Shown here: positions 37,601 to 43,400 of the stretch, one piece after another
Layout of the letters: the number at the start of each line of letters is the position of its first letter
How positions within the stretch are numbered: the first letter of the stretch is position 1
Source: Aplysia californica
Taxonomy: Eukaryota; Mollusca; Gastropoda; Aplysiida; Aplysiidae
Direction of reading: 5' to 3'
Assembly (NCBI RefSeq): GCF_000002075.1
Contig: NW_004797287.1
Location: forward strand, 419,656-483,655
DNA: 64,000 bases
The notes under the pieces: model-generated
Database searches by the model: none
Told to the model about the DNA's origin: nothing
What the model saw: only the letters and a program-made list of their open reading frames with translations
Translations under genes and position numbers: made by a program

Positions 37601-40454
37601 CTGTTGGTCGAAAGCAGCATAAGGATAAGGATGTTCTTCATTTCAGTATGTATCGGTTTACAAGCTGATTTTATTTGGTGGATGATTGTTAACTCAAAAG
37701 GGAAAAAAGAAGGACCACTTTTTAAAATCTATTTGGAAATTCCTCAGAACAATGCCCTGTTTAAATTCTAATGAATCTATTAACTTTAAATGTATGATGT
37801 TCTTGTAGTGACTTATCATTGTTGTGAGGGTCTTCAAACACATTAGATACAGTAGAAATTATATATAAGGGGCCCGGTAATAACAGGGATCCGGTAATAT
37901 CAGGGATTTTAACAGTTTTTTTCCTACTCTTTGTCTCTATTAAAAGTTACCGACAATAACAGGGCTTCATCGGAGCCCAAACGGTTACAGCAGGGACAAA
38001 GGCTCGTTAACAATGTGTAAAAAGTAAGAGAGAGAGAGCGAGAGAGAGAGAGAGAGTAACACAGTTTTAGCTTTAGTAGAGGTTTTTCGGCGCTCACAAC
38101 TGCATAAGGTCATATGAGCAGAGTAACACAGTGATGGAGCAAGCCCACGCAAACCATGCCACACAGCTTGTGAAGCGAAAGAGGGCTTCGGCGTGCTCCA
38201 GACCTTGATCTAGCCCTAATCCTAGCAACACGCACGCATGTGTCACCAACTATGTCAAGCGCAAGAGAAAATGCCGTTCAATTGACAAAAAAATATGGAA
38301 TAATCCAGGCTGTTGACAAAAGGCAAGATTCACTGGCAGAGATTTGTCATCAGTTCGACATTCCTCAAGGGTTGATTCACACCATTATCAAGGATAGAGA
38401 GAAGATAGTGACAGCATACTCCAATGGAAAGTTTGCTCTGGATCGAAAGAAGATGAGACTATCTGATGCAGATGCTGTGGACCAAGCTGTTCTGGTGTGG
38501 TTTAAGGAGGCAAGGAGAAAGTTGGTGCCAAAACCCCTGTTCGTGGGTACTAGTCCACAAATGCTTACTTTCCTTGCATTTCTGATTTAACAGGGATCGG
38601 ATATAACAGGACATTTTCTTCACTCCCACCATCCCTGTTATATCAGGTTTTCACTGTAGTGATGAAATCTCAATCATGGTGGGTGTTACCTCGAAAACAG
38701 CATTGGTGGGTTGTAAAAACACTCTGGAAAAGCTTAATATAACTGTTTATTTAACATTTCAAAAGTACATCTATTTTTCTAAGGGAGCTTACTTTGAAAA
38801 TGCAGTCACTTCAGTCTTCCATAACCATGCTAGACCAGCAACTGCGGCATAATAGTTAGTCGCTTCGCTTTTTCATGTGGAAAATGTGAGCTCAAGCCAT
38901 GAGTCGGAAAGTTATTTTATCAAGTCTCTCCATCTGTATCCTGGGATGTTGTATCACTTTTTGCTTGGGTTGGCCCTAGCAGGCAGGGTCGAAACAGCCC
39001 ATCTCGTATATATATATTAATATATGATCTAAATTGTGGGTCAGTTGAGTGGGGTGAAGCATAGTCCACCTTTAACAATAACAATGCCTCATAGAAATAG
39101 TAAGCTAATTTGACAGGAAGGCAATTTTGGCAGCTTTTAAAAGAATTTTCACTATTTTATGTTTTAGCAGGGGTTAGTTTTGAACAACAGATCAACACTC
39201 TCTACTCTCGGTGCTGTTGGTTGGAGGGCTCCACTGGGAATAGTAGTAATACCTACTATTTTACTATTCCTCTTTTTTTACCATCTGTCTGTTCTTACTC
39301 TTTCCCAGAACCAAATGACTGTTTTGTATTGGTATACATCTTATACATTCAAACAGAAGCATGATCACCAAATATGTCTCAGACCTGGGTATTGTAGAAG
39401 AAGAAGATGCTTCTTTTTAATCTGCACTCAAATCTCTTCCCTCCGCAGAACTGCCCTTGTGGAGTGGGCAGACGGAAGAGCTTTCCTACACCGAGTTGGG
39501 GCAGGGTTCGAACCTCCCTGTTCCCGAAGCTCTGATCAAGGATGACTCGCAGGTAGGCGAGATTGGCCGCTGGGGAGAGCAGCTTGTCTGGGACTACCTG
39601 CAACGTCTTCGCCAAACTGATAGGCTGGTTGAGGACGTTATCTGGCCCAATGAGTCGACCGAATCTGGCCGGCCGTACGACTTTGAGATTCTCTTCAAGT
39701 CTGATGAAGTGGATAAAGTGTTTTCTGTTTTTGTTGAGGTGAGAAGACCCACATTAAGTTCACTATGTGATATTTTATCAGCCAGGATCAATCGGGTTGC
39801 TCTTCTGGCAATATTTAGCATTTAGTGCACCAAATTATTGTCATGCTTTTGAGATTGATCTTAAGAATTCATGCAAAGTGAAAAAATGGTCATACTTTTT
39901 GTTGATCATAACAGTTTGGGGCCACCTGGATTTGAGGTGAAGAACAGAAAAAAGTTTTTAAGAGAAAGTTTCTTTAGAGACTGTAAGAGGTTGCAACTTT
40001 CCATGCTCTCAAATTTTCTTCCATATATATATTCAATTCACATTCATCAGGCCTCTTACCATCAGATGTACACTGAAACAAACTGTTAGCAAAATATGTA
40101 ATTCTAGTATTTTATGTTGCAAGTAATTATAATTTTCCAATCAAAATAATAAAATTGTCTTTTTCTCTCTCTTCTTCTGTTTTCCATTCTTGGCCTCTTA
40201 TTTTTGAATCAAGTTTTATTTATGCCTTTGCCCTTTATTCTTGTTTACCACCTCAGGTGAAAACAACGGTGTCAACAGACAAGGAAGTCTTTCCCATCTC
40301 GCTAACTCAGATTCGGTTTGCCATGCAGCAGGGTGAGCACTATCAGATCTACCGAGTCTTCGGTGCCGGTCAGAAGGACGTGAGGCTGCTGCGTATTGAC
40401 AATGTGGCCGACAGGATGCGTCTGCACCAGATGAAACTGCTCATGCTCCTTTGA
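1662..40454 (+). CDS. Protein NO VEIN-like: sacsin/HSP90-like ATPase with C-terminal NOV_C (DUF3883) domain, 5' partial
   Basis: Exons read from splice signals and continuous phase: 1662-1766, 3909-4059, 5013-5151, 6097-6228, 6543-6626, 9114-9186, 9892-10004, 10643-10802, 11917-12156, 12953-13052, 14773-14897, 15326-15507, 16209-16410, 16597-16748, 18020-18265, 18633-18860, 19719-19838, 20274-20504, 20883-21087, 22982-23227, 23964-24211, 25114-25304, 25926-26122, 27254-27376, 28675-28917, 30470-30796, 33810-33827 (micro-exon, tentative), 36276-36373, 36866-37025, 37562-37645, 39449-39738, 40257-40454. All have AG before and GT after, and phases join without a stop, giving about 1,802 codons ending in TGA. 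The first exon enters the ATPase domain at its second motif, so the start codon and first ATPase motif lie upstream. Plant NO VEIN acts in vascular and auxin patterning; the animal role is not established. The weakest joins are 27376 to 28675 and 30796 to 36276. Confidence 0.9.
2019..3418. mobile_element. Non-autonomous DNA transposon with CAGGGTCCCC / GGGGACCTTG ends
   Basis: The left end reads CAGGGTCCCCACCAGGTTGG and the right end, reversed, CAAGGTCCCCAGCAAATCC. Both continue into TGGAAA-rich subterminal sequence. The six bases ATTATT occur immediately on both sides (2013-2018 and 3419-3424), consistent with a target duplication. The left subterminal part holds two near-repeats of a GTCGGGAATTTTGTGATGGG unit. 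It has no transposase and an internal (TG)n tract at about 3028-3074. A hAT-like or other cut-and-paste family is possible; the 6-base duplication leaves the superfamily open. Confidence 0.65.
3582..3712. repeat. Minisatellite of about 30 bases per unit
   Basis: Four to five degenerate units share TCTTCCATCAAGTTCTTTTT and ACTATG, in the intron before exon 2. Confidence 0.7.
5215..5395 (+). mobile_element. Short Tc1/pogo-like MITE (family F, copy 1)
   Basis: Starts CAGTCGAACCTGCTCTAATG and ends AGACAGTTTTGACTG followed by TA. It shares ACCACCTGT, CTTTTCTCCTTGACAAT and GGTGGCCGTCTT with copies at 11101, 24449 and 59525, all in the same orientation. Confidence 0.7.
5578..5660. mobile_element. 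Possible hAT-type terminus
   Basis: CAGGCATAGACAAACTAAG followed by paired GGCC-rich words and TTTGGCCCGCGAG resembles the ends of hAT elements that begin CAGGGGTGGGCAAACT. Only one end is evident. Confidence 0.35.
5826..6046 (+). mobile_element. tRNA-derived SINE (family B)
   Basis: A B-box-like GTGAGTTTGATTCCTGCTT follows an A-box-like GCCTAGGGCGTAACAGTTAG. The body contains CTGGCTGGGC and the tail GATCTAAATTGTGTCGATGG. Copies with the same order occur near 12240, 19378, 25420 and 38835. Confidence 0.7.
6262..6321. repeat. (TCC)n microsatellite
   Basis: TCC/CCC triplet run directly after exon 4. Confidence 0.95.
6690..7560. repeat. Diverged dispersed repeat, related to 52920-53400
   Basis: Contains a CpG-rich patch (GCAGCGGCCGCGCG) and a stretch with GAAAACTTT, a T-run, AAAATATAT and GAAAGCCC in the same order as bases 53150-53220. 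Open frames on both strands match no family I recognise. It fills most of the intron 5 stretch before the LINE fragment. Confidence 0.4.
7985..8320 (-). mobile_element. LINE fragment: C-terminal end of a reverse-transcriptase ORF with CxC knuckle
   Basis: On the minus strand the sequence reads TRLRQHMYRCFKL, then PKCQCGKAVKNVEHILQQC, then IHSFAQML near the end. CxCG...EHILQxC is the C-terminal Cys/His knuckle of Jockey-type LINEs common in molluscs. The match to the copy at 980-1062 marks the 3' end. Sequence up to about 8760 may belong to the same copy but is too degraded to call. Only the 3' part of the element is here. Confidence 0.7.
9302..9632 (+). mobile_element. tRNA-derived SINE with L2-like tail (family C)
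   Basis: The head GTGGCGTCAGTGGACTAGTAG with GAAAGGTCGTGGGTTTAAA looks like A and B boxes. A body with GATAGCGAAAGATCTTGTC and a tail with GCTGGGGTAATGATAG and TGTAAAG ending in ATT repeats follow. The minus-strand copy at 18345-18507 and partial copies at 14475 and 23600 support the family. Confidence 0.7.
10195..10260 (+). mobile_element. LINE or SINE 3' tail fragment
   Basis: AAATTGCCCCTCTGGGATCAATGAAAA followed by ATT-rich sequence; a related tail (AATTTCCCTTTGGAACAATAAAG) is at 4443-4470. Confidence 0.45.
10432..10612 (+). mobile_element. SINE, GGTGGTTGGC family, tail just before exon 8
   Basis: Has the family blocks GGTGGTTGGCTGGTGCTCT, GTTTGCTCCTTCTTTCCTAT, ACATCTATCGTTC and TTGCAAGTGCTGTAAAACTC, with tail ACTAAAAGTAA. 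It ends about 30 bases before the exon 8 acceptor. Confidence 0.8.
10643..26122 (+). CDS. Exons 8-23: middle region of the NO VEIN-like protein
   Basis: These sixteen exons encode roughly 950 residues of regular, soluble-looking protein with no transmembrane segment and no motif I can assign to a named domain. Conserved-looking stretches include FYIHQDVLGALNEAL, WLACIYRSMDDF, FVPDGLNFGSGRDPVAGRML, LWWADPTELFVKYHDSLL, LYQEHSEMF and QRFLYFSYSDVYRQV. Similar stretches occur in animal proteins annotated as NO VEIN-like, from memory. Every exon keeps frame with its neighbours, and most introns are phase 0 or 1. Folding this region with a structure predictor would be the direct way to assign it. 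Confidence 0.85.
11101..11274 (+). mobile_element. Short Tc1/pogo-like MITE (family F, copy 2)
   Basis: Shares AGACTGTCACCTGTACAAATG, CAACCACCTGTCTTAGAT and CTTTTCTCCTCGACAATG with the copy at 5215. Its ends are eroded. Confidence 0.6.
11316..11910 (+). mobile_element. SINE head joined to a ~480-base retroelement piece, ending at exon 9 acceptor
   Basis: 11316-11430 is a SINE head of the GGTGGTTGGC family. From about 11435 a different body follows (AAGTGTCTTTAGACCGTTCC, GAAGCTAGAGAGGTTAGCAG), which recurs reversed at 21225-21660. The end at 11835-11909 has the same tail (CATATGACCTGACTGTG, GTTGCAAGTGCAGTAAAAT, ACTAAAAAATAAAA) and stops 7 bases before exon 9. The two elements share a 3' tail, as SINEs do with their partner LINEs. 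Confidence 0.65.
12240..12457 (+). mobile_element. tRNA-derived SINE (family B)
   Basis: B-box-like GAGTTTAATTCCTGAATAGG, body with CAGGCTGGCTCTGACAGG, tail GATCTAAACTATGTTGATGG; same order as at 5826. Confidence 0.65.
12684..12815. repeat. Tandem repeat of ~46 bases carrying inverted CCAAT boxes
   Basis: Three to four units each contain GATACGTTCTGATTGGTTG and GGCTATAATATG. Every unit repeats ATTGGTT, the reverse of a CCAAT box. Confidence 0.8.
13720..13790 (+). mobile_element. SINE tail fragment (family D)
   Basis: TTATAGCTCTTATCCATGCT, CTTCAACATGCTATGTGCGC and TGTACAACTAT parallel 16430-16505 (CTTCAGCATGCTCTATGTGC, TTTACAAATG). Confidence 0.5.
14475..14695 (+). mobile_element. Partial SINE with L2-like tail (family C)
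   Basis: GATAGCGAAAGATCTTGTC, TGCTTCCCCAAAATTTTTTG, GTATGCTGGGGTAATAATAG, TGTAAAGAGCATAGAGCAAG and an ATT-repeat end, in the same order as at 9302. Confidence 0.65.
16175..16199. repeat. 25-base C homopolymer serving as pyrimidine tract of exon 13
   Basis: An uninterrupted C run ends 9 bases before the exon 13 start, with only AACCCTCAG between. Confidence 0.9.
16430..16505 (+). mobile_element. SINE tail fragment (family D)
   Basis: AATAATAATTT, ATATAGTGCTTG, CAGCATGCTCTATGTGCTTT and ACAAATG; matches 13720-13790. It sits in the short intron between exons 13 and 14. Confidence 0.5.
17607..17815. mobile_element. piggyBac-like MITE, TTAA target duplication
   Basis: The 209-base element starts CTCTTTAAACCC and ends GGGTTTAAAGAG, a perfect inverted repeat, flanked on both sides by TTAA (17603-17606 and 17816-17819). 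TTAA insertion is the hallmark of piggyBac. It has no coding capacity. Confidence 0.8.
18345..18507 (-). mobile_element. tRNA-derived SINE (family C), reversed
   Basis: The reverse strand reads GGTTAGGCTCTGGGATTCTC, AAGGTCGTGGGTATGAATCC and GACAGCGAAAGATCTTGTC, the family C order. The B-box region is well kept. Confidence 0.7.
18515..18580 (+). mobile_element. SINE tail of the GGTGGTTGGC family before exon 16
   Basis: GGCTCTTGTATGACCCTATT, GTGTTGCAAGTGCTGTGAAA and an A-rich end, about 50 bases before exon 16. The head is missing. Confidence 0.6.
19048..19232 (+). mobile_element. SINE, GGTGGTTGGC family
   Basis: GTCCGCAGGTGTTTGGCGGA, TTCTGGTGTGGTTTGCC, CTATCAAACATCTATTGTCC, CATCTGTAATCTTCGGCATT, ATGACCTAATTGTGTTGCAA and ACTTACTAAAACTAAACT. 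This copy is far from any acceptor. Confidence 0.8.
19378..19552 (+). mobile_element. tRNA-derived SINE (family B), partial
   Basis: GAAGCGGTTAAGTATGAGTTTG, CAGCCTAGGTTGGGGCG, AAGCAGCTCGCCTCATGAAT and GTGTTGATGGGGGCTTAAA follow the family order. Confidence 0.55.
21225..21660 (-). mobile_element. Retroelement piece, reversed copy of 11435-11910
   Basis: The reverse strand carries AAGTGTCTTTAGGCCATTCC, GAAGCTAGAGAGGTGAGCAG and TTGACATCCACCCCTTGGC in the same order as bases 11475-11790, ending in the shared tail (GCAGTTGCGAGGGCTATAAA). Confidence 0.7.
22325..22608 (+). mobile_element. CR1/L2-type LINE, C-terminus of ORF2 plus 3' tail
   Basis: The plus strand reads GPKIWNALPSTL, KSFGSFKCQQLKSFRFS and a stop, the usual C-terminus of CR1/L2 reverse transcriptases (WNxLP, then FKxxLK). 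The 3' end TGTAAAGCGCTCAGAGCC, GCGCTATATAAATG and an ATT repeat follow. Only the last 40 or so codons remain. Confidence 0.8.
22766..22951 (+). mobile_element. SINE, GGTGGTTGGC family, tail just before exon 20
   Basis: GGGTGGTTGGCGAGTGCTCT, TGTGGTTTGCTTCTTCTTTC, GAACGTCTATCGTC, ACACCTAAAATCTTCAGCAC, TGACCTTATTGTGTTGCAAG and ACACTTACTAAAAACTAAA. It ends about 30 bases before the exon 20 start. Confidence 0.85.
23292..23375. repeat. (CTGT)n microsatellite
   Basis: Interrupted GTCT/CTGT units in the intron after exon 20. Confidence 0.9.
23600..23775 (+). mobile_element. Partial SINE with L2-like tail (family C)
   Basis: GCTTCCCGGGAAGCTGAGAA, TGCTTGGGTAATAATATAGT, GTAAAGCGCATAGAGCCTGC, GCGCTATACAAATGCTATC and an ATT repeat. 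Confidence 0.7.
24232..24416 (+). mobile_element. SINE, GGTGGTTGGC family
   Basis: AGTGGGTGTTTGGCGGGTGC, TGTGGTTTGCTCCTTCTTTC, CACCTTTAATCTTCGGCACT and TTTCAAGTGCCGTAAAGCTC, with tail ACTGAAAAAAAT. It starts about 20 bases after the exon 21 donor. Confidence 0.8.
24449..24608 (+). mobile_element. Short Tc1/pogo-like MITE (family F, copy 3)
   Basis: Starts CTGTCGAACCTGCTCTTATA and ends TTGAACAGTTTGGACTG; the internal ACCACCTGTCTGTGATGA and TTTTCTCCTCAACAATGG match copy 1. Confidence 0.65.
25420..25628 (+). mobile_element. tRNA-derived SINE (family B)
   Basis: B-box-like GATGAGTTCAATTCCTGTG, TTGACGGGCTGGGTCGAAG-type body, and tail TTATCTTAATTGTGTCGATGG. Confidence 0.7.
27254..37645 (+). CDS. 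Exons 24-30: low-complexity Gly/Glu/Arg-rich linker
   Basis: Exons 27254-27376, 28675-28917, 30470-30796, 33810-33827, 36276-36373, 36866-37025 and 37562-37645 encode a disordered, charged linker between the middle region and the NOV_C domain. Exon 30470-30796 reads as Gly/Ser/Arg-rich (repeated SGGGG and RSGGGGGG stretches), and exon 36866-37025 as EEGNQANRRREGEQHMEG then GGTGTGSGRG. The exons were accepted on splice consensus, shared phase and matching composition, because low-complexity sequence gives little homology support. The donor at 36373/36374 (AGA, then GTGGGT) was chosen over GTAGCG four bases downstream because only it keeps the next exon open. An alternatively spliced linker is likely. 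Confidence 0.68.
27575..28010 (+). mobile_element. MITE family M, copy 1, inserted in a repeat also present at 29046-29170
   Basis: Starts TGTGTCACGACATGGTGG and ends CACCACGATGCCTGAC, imperfect inverted ends of about 30 bases. The internal CCCATTTATCTT, AGCGAGAAAATGGTCGCC and TGGCTCAACACC (reversed) blocks recur in copies 2 and 3. An exon-like open stretch at 27698-27752 is part of the element. Flanking DNA on both sides resembles 29046-29170, which lacks the insert. Confidence 0.75.
28205..28318 (+). mobile_element. SINE family B fragment, body and tail
   Basis: TAGGCCCTGATCTGATAGGC, GGGTCAAAGAAAGTGGTCTC, TTAAATGATCAGCATTGTAT and GTGGGAACGTAAAGC parallel the 3' half of family B. Confidence 0.45.
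28568..28637. repeat. C-rich and (CA)n microsatellite near exon 25 acceptor
   Basis: Two C runs each followed by CACACA, ending about 38 bases before exon 25. Confidence 0.9.
29046..30300 (-). mobile_element. I/Nimb-clade LINE remnant with RNase H domain, reversed
   Basis: On the minus strand, upstream to downstream: LNVLGDPRHLLHDNL; VIYTEGSVRRGERSGWGFVV with MSGAIERTTSSMKMEIEAVT (RNase H, 29760-29860); a DSQSILRRFEKGL and EWMKPM stretch; WIFCPGQ (counterpart of YCPGHAG); and a C-terminal PALVLGGTEHLWTFP. These match the RNase H and tail of I-type LINEs. The usual YTDGS Asp is Glu here. At least two frame changes split the ORF, and the reverse-transcriptase part is missing, so the copy is dead. 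29046-29205 is its presumed 3' UTR. Confidence 0.8.
32395..33225. mobile_element. Tigger/pogo-like MITE, copy A
   Basis: Starts CAGTGGAACTCGGATTTAAC and ends CTCGTTGAATCCGAGTTCCACTG-type inverted repeat, flanked by TA on both sides. The 5' part repeats GCTCGGATTCAAC several times. The sequence aligns throughout with 46473-47301. It has no transposase. Confidence 0.85.
33810..33827 (+). CDS. Candidate 18-base micro-exon in the linker
   Basis: The sequence between a pyrimidine-rich acceptor ending TTCAG and a GTCAGT donor is 18 bases long, joins phase 1 to phase 1, and adds six residues of the ESREE type that fit the acidic/basic linker. Leaving it out also keeps the frame, so it may be a cassette exon or a chance match. 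Confidence 0.4.
35124..35306 (+). mobile_element. SINE, GGTGGTTGGC family
   Basis: GTGGGTGGTTGGCAGGTGCT, TTGCTCCTTCTTTTCTGC, TAACACTTCTAATCTTCGAC, GTGTTACAAGTGCCGTAAAA and the A-rich end. Confidence 0.85.
35577..36066. mobile_element. Tc1/pogo-like MITE with CAGTAGAACA ends
   Basis: Starts CAGTAGAACATGACTATAGC and, reversed from the right end, CAGTAGAACAGGCCTATAGC. TA flanks it on both sides (35575-35576 and 36067-36068). Subterminal AGCGGGA words repeat at both ends. It has no coding capacity. Confidence 0.8.
36258..36272. repeat. C homopolymer forming exon 28 pyrimidine tract
   Basis: Fifteen C residues are followed directly by TAG and the exon at 36276. Confidence 0.9.
37850..38656 (+). 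mobile_element. Tigger/pogo transposon fragment with transposase N-terminus
   Basis: TA-flanked ends CAGTAGAAATTATATATAAG and, reversed, CAGTGAAAACCTGATATAAC, each followed by words of the CAGGGAT type. It holds an ORF at 38240-38590 with CENP-B-type helix-turn-helix sequence. The catalytic DDE region is absent, so it is a deletion derivative. A (GA)n tract and a reversed SINE tail (38075-38115) lie within its left half. Confidence 0.8.
38240..38590 (+). pseudogene. Tigger transposase, N-terminal DNA-binding part only
   Basis: The reading frame of 116 codons contains KKYGIIQAVDKRQDSLAEIC and GLIHTIIKDREKI, the CENP-B N-terminal helix-turn-helix, then RLSDADAVDQAVLVWFKEAR, the start of the Tc5/CENP-B second DNA-binding domain. 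A full Tigger transposase is several hundred residues longer and carries a DDE domain; here the frame ends in unrelated sequence near the right inverted repeat. Confidence 0.8.
38835..39088 (+). mobile_element. tRNA-derived SINE (family B)
   Basis: CAACTGCGGCATAATAGTTAG, AATGTGAGCTCAAGCCATG, TTGGGTTGGCCCTAGCAGGC, AGGGTCGAAACAGCCCATC and GATCTAAATTGTGGGTCAG, interrupted by a short TA repeat. Confidence 0.7.
39449..40454 (+). CDS. Exons 31-32: NOV_C (DUF3883) domain, PD-(D/E)XK-like
   Basis: The last two exons encode the C-terminal 162 residues. GEIGRWGEQLVWDYLQ is the leading helix with its conserved Gly-Arg and Glu. GRPYDFEILF supplies the Asp strand. VFVEVKTT, formed across the last splice junction, supplies the Glu-x-Lys strand, and an Arg/Tyr-rich helix with HYQIYRVFGAG follows. 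The order Glu, Asp, Glu-x-Lys is the arrangement of a PD-(D/E)XK nuclease-like core, and every expected catalytic-type residue is present. The stop is at 40452-40454. Whether the animal protein cuts nucleic acid is unknown. Confidence 0.92.
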
Positions 40455-43400
40455 ATGCTCAGTGCTGTCTGCTTTGAACTTTTCTTGCAATGGATAAAAG
40501 TAGTGTGTTAAGTAGAGAAATGCAAGCAATTGCAGGCTGATCAAGTATTGTGTGCAACCACTACATTTTGGGGGGGGGGGGGGATGTGTGCTGATGGTTG
40601 ATGCTTGTGCCAGAAAGACTTTTCTTGTCACGTACGTCAGAATGGTATTGATTGTGTGCATGAGTGAGGGACTGAGGTCTGGTTGTTGGCCATGTTTTTT
40701 TATATTTTGTCTACTTTACTGAAGAACTATTGGAGGTCTAATTTTACATTTGATAAAGTATTGCAAAAGATGTGCTTATTGTTCATTGCAATGTGTAAGT
40801 TTTGATTGCATCATTTGCTTTGTTAAGAAATGAGTGAGGTATTTCTATATTCTTGTGTGTGCCTTAATCATGATTTGTTTGTGTTGCTGTAGGATTATTT
40901 GAAAGTCATTTTCCAGCTCTTTTCATAGAAGGTGGTTTTGATGTCGCCCAGAAGAGTTTATAGTCACCCTGCTTTTTTTTCTCTTAGGTAATTTGATCAC
41001 AAATCTGTCTCAGTGTGCATACTACTCTCAAATCCTGATCTGTTTCGGCATTTTATTTTAACTGAGATGATGACTGGAAAGGCAAAATATGGTAAAACAT
41101 TTTGTTTGGCAGAAGAATGTAACAGGAAAATATTACATTTAACACATGACACCCTAAGGGTCTGGACAGGAAGTCCATTCCTAGATCCTAAACAAGGGGA
41201 AGGAACCCACCTCCCGTGAATACAAGCATTTAAAAAACACTTTAAAAAATACTAAACAAATTTCAAAAATCCTGAAAAAATTAAAGTTAGAAAGAAAAAT
41301 GAATGTAGTTTCAGAAAAATATATCTTATGTGTATGCGCAAACTGTTGGAAATGTTCTAACTTTAGTTCAATCGGGGTGTACGACCCGTCACTCTCACTC
41401 TCAGCCTCGTGGTCGGGCCCTAGATCTGAAATCTACATCTGATCAATCTAAATCGCCCCATACTTTTTCATCAATTCTGATTCATCTGATTTGTCATAAT
41501 ATGCTTGTTTTTGCTTAAATCCATTGTTATTTCCTTTTCCAAACTCAGTTATGTTGCTTTTCCACAAGTCTTCAAAGTGTTGGAAATGTGATTGCATTTT
41601 GATCGGCTCTAATACTAAAATTACTGGTCCGAAAAATTTTCTTTCTGTATCAAACGGAAGGAGAAACATTTTATTTGCAATAACTATATAAATCAAAATC
41701 TCGGCCCCAGTGTCTCGTCAAGGCGAGAGTTCGTTTCTAAAGACGCTAAGTCGGCGCGGGCGAGCTAGGGTGGAGCGCGTAAGGAAATTCCTGGGCAAGT
41801 TTGGGTGTAATGTGTTAGAAAATACGCTTTAACATTCTCATATCAAAGTCAATGGGATGAGGAAATCAGTAGGTTATCATTTATGAATTTTGTGCTATAA
41901 CTGAAGAACTGAAATAAGGTACTAATTACCAGTTGGTGGAAGGGGAGTGCTTCTTAGCCAATACACACTTTTCTCCTTGCCCTGTGCTTGGTACTCTTGA
42001 GTCTGCCTTGTTTCCTTTGTTTCCTTTAACTACCAGCTTCATGACGATAATGAATTTCTTTTAAGTTGTCGTCTCAAAAGTTAGAAAAAATTAACAACAG
42101 CCTCATACCTTGGATAGTATTGTATTATCGCACTTGGAGAAATTTTATAAAGAAAGTTTGTTTTTCCTGTTGCATCAGTCGTGTTTATTATTAAATCTAA
42201 AAGCCTTTCTTTAATTCTCACCAACTTTACCTGTTCTTTTTCATGTGTATGGTTCATAGAGGTATGATTACCTGAGTTGTGTAAAGTATCATTTTGTTTT
42301 TACACAGACTGCTTTTTTGTAATACTCCCCCATACGCCATTTTGAAAAGTGACATAAGATGGGAGTCTTACAATGAGCAGTCAATATGATTTTCATTGGA
42401 TCGGCATTTCTGAGAAACTATTATGTTGAGGACAATGCTAATGCTATGTGATCAAGAGTGTCCATAGAAATTTTTTTTAGAATATATATATTGGAATCTT
42501 CTTTATGTGTGCATTACTTTCCTCTTTATTAGGCTCCTAAGATATTCGGAAATCAATACTTTCGATCAAATTTGTGCGACTTACACTTGTCAAGTCAAGA
42601 AAATGTCAGTTGAAGTGTTGGCAGCTATTTCATTAAAATTATGTTAAGATGCCAGTCTTAATTTACCGTAACTTTTCTTAAAGCATTCCCTCTGTAAATG
42701 AATCAAGGCAAGCTTGCAGACTTTCTTTGTTCTCTTGACTTGCTGCACTGCTTGGAAAATCCCATCTGGTGTACAGTGCCGAAAGGGATGACAGCAGGCT
42801 AAGGGTATATTATTAAATATTTGAAATTCATTATAATATCATCACTTTGCCGTCATTGTACAAGTTCATGGATAAGTCTGATGTACAGTATTTGTGGTAA
42901 TGAAATTTGCTTGTTCTGGAATAAAATGGTCACAATTGCTATTGGCTAAAAATTCATCGGTGATCTTTTGTGATATCATAAATGCAGTCAAACTTTGTTG
43001 CACCACCCACCATTATACTGCCAGCCCCACTTGCTGCCAGGTTTTCCCAATGTACGAAAAGAAACGTCTCTATATAAACATAGTATTCACACCTTCATAC
43101 CTTCACACCGCCGTCTGCCAACTGTCTGATTTGTATGTTCCTTACTACTATTTAATACTAAACTAATGTAAATTTGCTCCACCATACAGTCAACAAACTG
43201 ACTGCTTGAAGTACATACCAAACATGGCGCAAGGCACCCAGTGGTTGGCTACTTAATAATCTTTCTCCCACGAGAAAGACATAGAAATAGAGAGAAAGAG
43301 AAGACTCTCGGCTCTGAATATATGTACATGTACAGTGGATGTCGCATTCAACGAGGTCACATTCAACGAGAAGTCAGCTCCAAAGAGGCAATCCTTGATC

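Noticed and set aside
5826-39088. tRNA-like A and B boxes at several sites
   Set aside because: The heads do not fold into full cloverleafs and each is joined to SINE bodies and tails, so they are SINEs rather than tRNA genes.
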